A stretch of 8,873 nt of DNA from the NCBI GenBank assembly GCA_028290385.1, contig JAQGJZ010000421.1, positions 1 to 8,873 on the forward strand, given 5' to 3'. A program made the position numbers and the translations under genes. Positions 5,781 to 8,873 of the stretch are shown piece after piece. Numbering within the stretch: the first letter of the stretch is position 1; each line of letters begins with the position of its first letter. The DNA comes from Enterovirga sp. (lineage in GTDB: Bacteria > Pseudomonadota > Alphaproteobacteria > Rhizobiales > Beijerinckiaceae). The notes below the pieces were generated by a model. It was not told where the DNA came from and made no database searches. It worked only from the letters and a program-made list of their open reading frames with translations.

Positions 5781-6439
5781 TGCGGACCTTCCTGGCACTG
5801 GTGCGGCGCGACCTGGCGCTCGCAACGCGTGTCGGCGGGGCGGGCGGGCTGAGCCTCGTCTTTTTTCTGATGGTGGTAACGCTCATTCCCTTCGGGCTCG
5901 GGCCGGACCTGAACCTCCTGTCCCGCATCGGGCCGGCCATCCTGTGGATCGCGGGCGTGCTCGCCACCCTGATCGGCCTCGACCGGCTGTTCCAGGCGGA
6001 CGAGGAGGACGGCTCGCTCGACCTGATGCGGCTTTCCCCTGCCCCGTTCGAGGTGGTCGTCCTCGCCAAGGCTACGGCGCACTGGCTCGCGACCGGCCTG
6101 CCGCTCGCGGTCTTCGCCCCGCTCTTCGGGCTGCTCGTCGCGCTCGAGCCGGCGGCTCTGGCCCGCACGGCGCTCTCGCTGCTCATCGGCACCCCCGCGC
6201 TCACCTTCGCGGGCGCGATCGGGGCGGCGCTAGCCGCGTCGATCCGGCGCGGCGGCCTGGTGATCGCAATCCTCGTCGTTCCCCTGATGGTGCCGACGCT
6301 GATCTTCGGCGTCGCGGCGGGGGACCCGACCAATCCGGCCAGCGCCCAGGCGCTGACGATCCTGGCCGCCCTGACCCTGGCCACGGGCGCGATCGGCTGC
6401 ATCGGGGCGGCGGCGGCGCTCAGGGGCGGCGGTGAATGA
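5777..6439 (+). CDS. ccmB: Heme exporter membrane protein CcmB
   Basis: CcmB is the inner-membrane partner of CcmA. This 220-residue protein has the family length and about six hydrophobic segments (near 24-41, 51-70, 102-122, 130-155, 160-181, 194-216). The cytoplasmic loop LFQADEEDGSLDLMRLSP (71-88) carries the conserved 'F..D..DG.L..L..SP' motif of CcmB, and the C-terminal half has the expected AIGAALAASIRRGG (147-160). The start overlaps the ccmA stop; two ATG codons stand in tandem (5777 and 5780), and the ribosome site is weak, so coupling is likely. A 49-base gap follows before ccmC. Confidence 0.93.
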   Translation: MMRTFLALVRRDLALATRVGGAGGLSLVFFLMVVTLIPFGLGPDLNLLSRIGPAILWIAGVLATLIGLDRLFQADEEDGSLDLMRLSPAPFEVVVLAKATAHWLATGLPLAVFAPLFGLLVALEPAALARTALSLLIGTPALTFAGAIGAALAASIRRGGLVIAILVVPLMVPTLIFGVAAGDPTNPASAQALTILAALTLATGAIGCIGAAAALRGGGE

Positions 6440-6488
6440 GGCTCCAGGTCCCATTGCAGGCACAGGCGGGCGCCATTAGCGAAGCAGC

Positions 6489-7229
6489 ATGCTGACGCGG
6501 CTCGCCAATCCTGCGACCTTTATGCGCGTGTCGGGCTACGCGCTGCCGGTGCTCGCCGTCGCGGCCGCGCTGCTCGGCGCCTATGGTCTGTATCTCGCGT
6601 TCCTCGCCTCCCCGGCCGATTACCAGCAGGGCGAGACCGTCCGGATCATGTACATCCACGTGCCAGCGGCGTGGCTCTCCCTGCTGTTCTATTCGATCAT
6701 GGCCGTGTCGGCGCTCGGCACGCTCGTCTGGCGCCATCCGCTCGCGGATGTCTCGCAGCGCGCCGCCGCCCCGATCGGGGCCGCCTTCACGCTCGTCTGC
6801 CTCGTCACCGGGTCGCTCTGGGGCAAGCCGATGTGGGGCACCTATTGGGTCTGGGACGCGCGGCTCACCTCCGTGCTGGTGCTCTTCCTCATGTATTGCG
6901 GGATCCTGACGCTCTGGCGGGCGCTCGACGATCCCGGCCGGGCCGCCCGGGCGGTCGCGATCCTGACGCTGGTCGGGGCCGTGAACATCCCGATCGTCAA
7001 ATTCTCCGTCGAGTGGTGGAGCACCCTGCACCAGGGCGCCTCCGTGTTCCGCGTCGGCGGGCCGCTCGTCGATCCCGCGATGCTGAGGCCGCTCTTCGCC
7101 ATGGCCCTCGCCTTCACGTGCTTCGGCACGGCGCTACACCTCGCCGGAATGCGCACCGAAATTTTGCGCCGGCGCGTCCGCCGGCTGACGCTGCTCCAGG
7201 CGGAGCGGCTGGAACGGGCCGCCGCATGA
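6489..7229 (+). CDS. ccmC: Heme-handling protein CcmC
   Basis: CcmC binds heme at the periplasmic face of the inner membrane and presents it to CcmE, working with CcmD. The protein has 246 residues (family about 245) and six hydrophobic segments. The tryptophan-rich WWD motif is present as WGKPMWGTYWVWD (111-123). The two axial heme histidines are present: His57 in YIHVPAAW and His181 in TLHQGASV, positions close to His60 and His184 of E. coli CcmC. An in-frame TAG four codons upstream (6477-6479) excludes a longer N-terminus. The ribosome site before the ATG is weak (GAAG). The stop overlaps the ccmD start (ATGA). Confidence 0.95.
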   Translation: MLTRLANPATFMRVSGYALPVLAVAAALLGAYGLYLAFLASPADYQQGETVRIMYIHVPAAWLSLLFYSIMAVSALGTLVWRHPLADVSQRAAAPIGAAFTLVCLVTGSLWGKPMWGTYWVWDARLTSVLVLFLMYCGILTLWRALDDPGRAARAVAILTLVGAVNIPIVKFSVEWWSTLHQGASVFRVGGPLVDPAMLRPLFAMALAFTCFGTALHLAGMRTEILRRRVRRLTLLQAERLERAAA

Positions 7230-7405
7230 TGGCCGAGGCCGGACGCCATGCCGTGTTCATCTGGTCTGCGTACGGGATCACGACCGTGATCGCGGTCGCG
7301 CTCGTGCTGCGGGCCGTGCTGGATCACCGCGCCCAGCGGCGGGCGCTCGCCCGGCTGGAAGCGGCCGGAGCCGCGGCGCCGGGCCAGGAGACGGGTCGTG
7401 TCTGA
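7226..7405 (+). CDS. ccmD: Heme exporter small protein CcmD
   Basis: A 59-residue protein with one membrane helix (about 17-32) and a basic cytoplasmic segment (DHRAQRR, 33-39). The N-terminal HAVFIWSAYG (8-17) is the usual CcmD pattern of His-Ala, two aromatics and AYG ahead of the helix. CcmD stabilises CcmC-CcmE and is needed for holo-CcmE release. The ATG at 7226 overlaps the ccmC stop; a second ATG at 7229 is a possible alternative. Its end overlaps ccmG by eight bases. Confidence 0.9.
   Translation: MMAEAGRHAVFIWSAYGITTVIAVALVLRAVLDHRAQRRALARLEAAGAAAPGQETGRV
7386..7390 (+). promoter_or_regulatory. Ribosome-binding site for the ccmG GTG start
   Basis: AGGAG lies inside ccmD, seven bases before GTG at 7398. 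It is among the strongest ribosome sites in the operon and supports the non-ATG start that overlaps ccmD by eight bases. Confidence 0.7.
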
Positions 7406-8012
7406 CACTCCCTCCGCCCCCGTGCCGGATGCCGGACCGGAGGCGCCCCGCCGCGTTTCCCGCCTGCTCTACCTCGTGCCCGTGCTGATCTTCGCCGGGC
7501 TGGCGGCCCTGCTCATGGCCCGCCTTTATTCGGGCGACCCGTCGAGGCTCCCCTCCGCGCTGGTCGGCCGCGCTGTCCCGGCGTTCGAGCTGCCGCCCGT
7601 CGAGGGCTTGCGCGGGCCGGCCGGCGAGCCAATCGCCGGGATCTCGACCGCCTCGCTGAAGGGCGACAAGGTCACGGTTCTGAACGTCTGGGCGTCCTGG
7701 TGCGCGCCGTGCCGCATCGAGCATCCGGTGCTGATGGAGCTGGCGAAGAACCCGTCGCTCCGGCTCTATGGCTTCAACTACAAGGACAAGGCCGAGAACG
7801 CCCGGCGCTTCCTCGGCACCTTCGGCAACCCCTTTGGGGCCGTCGGCGCGGACGAAAGCGGCCGGACCGCAATCGAGTTCGGGGTCTATGGCGTGCCCGA
7901 AACCTTCGTGATCGGGCGCGACGGCACGATCCGCTACAAGCATGTCGGCCCGCTCACGCCCGAGGCCCTGCCCGGCTTCCTGGAGCAGGTGAAGAAGGCG
8001 GCCGCGAACTAG
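7398..8012 (+). CDS. ccmG: Thiol:disulfide oxidoreductase CcmG (DsbE family)
   Basis: CcmG (CycY in rhizobia) is a membrane-anchored periplasmic thioredoxin-like protein that supplies reductant, usually via CcmH, so that the apocytochrome c CXXCH thiols stay reduced for heme attachment. The 204-residue protein has a Pro-rich cytoplasmic N-terminus, one membrane anchor (about 22-42) and a periplasmic thioredoxin domain. The active site is WASWCAPC with Cys102 and Cys105, and the cis-proline is Pro167 in GVYGVPETF, the CcmG/DsbE signature that includes the conserved Glu after Pro. The acidic active-site environment typical of CcmG is consistent with YGFNYKDK (124-131). It starts at GTG. Its TAG stop interlocks with the stop of the opposing HNH gene. 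ccmH and ccmI are absent here, as expected where ccmIEFH forms a separate cluster. Confidence 0.94.
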   Translation: MSDTPSAPVPDAGPEAPRRVSRLLYLVPVLIFAGLAALLMARLYSGDPSRLPSALVGRAVPAFELPPVEGLRGPAGEPIAGISTASLKGDKVTVLNVWASWCAPCRIEHPVLMELAKNPSLRLYGFNYKDKAENARRFLGTFGNPFGAVGADESGRTAIEFGVYGVPETFVIGRDGTIRYKHVGPLTPEALPGFLEQVKKAAAN

Positions 8013-8033
8013 CGCCGCGGCCGCTCCGCCTTC
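7994..8033. terminator. GC-rich hairpin across the ccmG/HNH convergent stops
   Basis: GCGGCCGCG (7998-8006) pairs perfectly with CGCGGCCGC (8016-8024) over a 9-base loop that holds both stop codons. An alternative outer stem pairs GAAGGCGG (7994-8001) with CCGCCTTC (8026-8033). The hairpin is symmetric and could stop transcription from both sides, but no T tract follows on either strand, so intrinsic termination is unproven. It lies partly inside both coding sequences, so the structure also constrains the last codons. Confidence 0.35.
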
Positions 8034-8386
8034 CGCTTGGCCGTCTGCCGGGTCGGCGCGTGGAAGTCGTCGGGCTTGGTCCGGACCCAGTCGATGAAGC
8101 GGGCGAGCTCGGGCTCCGCCTTCAGGCTCGCGGGTTCCGACAGCCGGCGCGCGAGCTCGGCTTCCGAGAACCGGGCATGGATCGCCGAATGGCAGATCTG
8201 GTGCAGGCGCACCGTCGGCTTGCGCGCCCCGCCCTTCAGCTTCGGCACAAGATGGTGCCGGCTGGCCTTGGCACCAGGCGGGATCGGCCGCTCGCAGAGC
8301 GGGCAGAGCTCCGGCCCGGGCGGGGCGGCGTCCGCCACCGCGAGATCGGCCTCCGGCGCCCGCCGGCCTGCCCCGCGCCCGCGCAT
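8009..8386 (-). CDS. Small HNH-nuclease-like zinc-binding protein
   Basis: A 125-residue basic protein with an HNH-type core. CPLC (28-31) forms the first half of a zinc knuckle, RHHLVPKLKGG (43-53) gives the catalytic-type His44-His45, and LHQICHSAIH (61-70) supplies His62, Cys65, His66 and His70. The order CxxC, HH, HxxCH matches HNH proteins, and Lys/Arg-rich ends fit nucleic acid binding. The ATG overlaps the TGA of yciB by one base (TGATG), with no clear ribosome site, indicating translation coupled to yciB. The frame is open upstream to 8656, but that only shadows yciB. No restriction, toxin or recombination partner lies nearby, so a housekeeping or uncharacterised role is more likely than restriction. 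The fold is well supported, catalytic activity and target unknown. Confidence 0.75.
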   Translation of the reverse strand: MRGRGAGRRAPEADLAVADAAPPGPELCPLCERPIPPGAKASRHHLVPKLKGGARKPTVRLHQICHSAIHARFSEAELARRLSEPASLKAEPELARFIDWVRTKPDDFHAPTRQTAKRKAERPRR

Positions 8387-8873
8387 CAGCCCCGGGCGGC
8401 GGGGGCCGGGTCGCGCTTCGCCTCGTGCCGGATGAGGAGCGGCGTCTGCGCCAGGGCGAAGATGACCGTGAGCGGCATGATGCCGAACACCTTGAACTTC
8501 ACCCAGAGATCGGTGGTCTGCGTGCGCCAGACGACCTCGTTCAGGATCGCCAGCACGAAAAAGAACAGCGCCCAGCGCAGCGTGAGCTTGCGCCAGCCCT
8601 CCTCGGTGAGGTCCAGCATGGAATCGAGGACCACGGCGAGGATCGGCTTCCGCCAATACAGCCCGCCGAGCAGGATGAGCCCGAACATCGTGTTCACGAT
8701 CGTGGGCTTCAGCTTGATGAAGAGCTCGTCCTGCAAAAATAGCGTCAGCCCGCCGAACACCAGCACGACGACGCCGGAAACGAGCGGCATGATCGGCAGC
8801 CGCCGCACGAGCCAGAAATGCACCGCGAGCGAGACAAGCGTCGCGGCGATGAACACGCCGGTGGCGACGAAGA
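8386..8873 (-). CDS. yciB: Septation protein A / inner-membrane protein YciB (N-terminus off the right edge)
   Basis: The last 161 codons of a YciB (IspZ, septation protein A) homologue; the family is about 180-200 residues, so roughly 20-40 N-terminal residues are missing. The frame reads FVATGVF upstream of an internal GTG at 8856, so that codon is not the real start. Hallmarks are [22 protein letters not shown], the polar segment [27 protein letters not shown] and LNEVVWR followed by [11 protein letters not shown]. The protein has several inner-membrane helices. YciB is linked to cell envelope synthesis and intracellular septation in enterobacteria and Shigella; its biochemical role is unsettled. 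The TGA overlaps the ATG of the HNH gene. Confidence 0.93.
   Translation of the reverse strand, partial: FVATGVFIAATLVSLAVHFWLVRRLPIMPLVSGVVVLVFGGLTLFLQDELFIKLKPTIVNTMFGLILLGGLYWRKPILAVVLDSMLDLTEEGWRKLTLRWALFFFVLAILNEVVWRTQTTDLWVKFKVFGIMPLTVIFALAQTPLLIRHEAKRDPAPAARG

Noticed and set aside
8387..8656. N-terminal extension of the HNH gene to 8656
   Set aside because: The extension lies wholly inside yciB in another frame and reads as His/Gly/Arg-rich shadow. The TGATG overlap gives a natural start at 8386.
8386..8856. Internal GTG at 8856 as the yciB start
   Set aside because: Codons upstream (FVATG) continue the family sequence to the window edge, and starting there would remove conserved N-terminal residues.

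Overview
The window is GC-rich (roughly 70% by eye), with tightly packed and often overlapping genes. It looks like the chromosome of an alphaproteobacterium, probably Hyphomicrobiales (Rhizobiales) and possibly Methylobacteriaceae or a relative. Three things point there: a porin whose mature N-terminus reads ADLIAKAP, a ccmABCDG cluster lying apart from ccmIEFH, and a YciB septation protein nearby. The genus is an inference. I see no insertion sequence, phage gene, CRISPR array, tRNA or rRNA.

Left part (1-2547, minus strand): the 5' end of a beta-barrel porin gene running off the left edge, preceded by a 239-base intergenic region with two short palindromes and a credible intrinsic terminator. 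Next comes a YafK-like L,D-transpeptidase-family lipoprotein with a long Pro/Ala-rich tail. Both products belong to the envelope. An L,D-transpeptidase-fold enzyme beside a porin with an Ala-Asp N-terminus recalls the covalent porin-peptidoglycan links reported in some alphaproteobacteria.

Divergent junction (2548-2833): 286 bases without a gene. It holds a perfect CtrA-type box (TTAA-N7-TTAAC), weak promoter candidates in both directions, and small inverted repeats in the leader of the rightward operon.

Centre and right (2834-8012, plus strand): an ABC-2-type ATPase and permease pair with a 4-base overlap and no firmly identified function, then the cytochrome c maturation genes ccmA, ccmB, ccmC, ccmD and ccmG. 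CcmA and CcmB power release of holo-CcmE from the CcmC-CcmD heme-loading complex. CcmG is the periplasmic thioredoxin-like reductant in apocytochrome thiol reduction. ccmE, ccmF, ccmH and ccmI are not in the window. Most adjacent genes overlap by 4 or 8 bases, suggesting translational coupling. The exceptions are the 65-base gap before ccmA and the 49-base gap before ccmC.

Right end (8009-8873, minus strand): yciB (septation protein A, N-terminus off the edge) overlaps a small HNH-nuclease-like gene. The HNH gene meets ccmG head-on, the two TAG stop codons interlocking in one CTAG inside a GC-rich hairpin.

Most of the window is ordinary core-genome content. The best leads are the porin/L,D-transpeptidase pairing, the CtrA box between envelope and transporter genes, the unassigned ABC pair upstream of ccmA, and the small HNH protein coupled to yciB.
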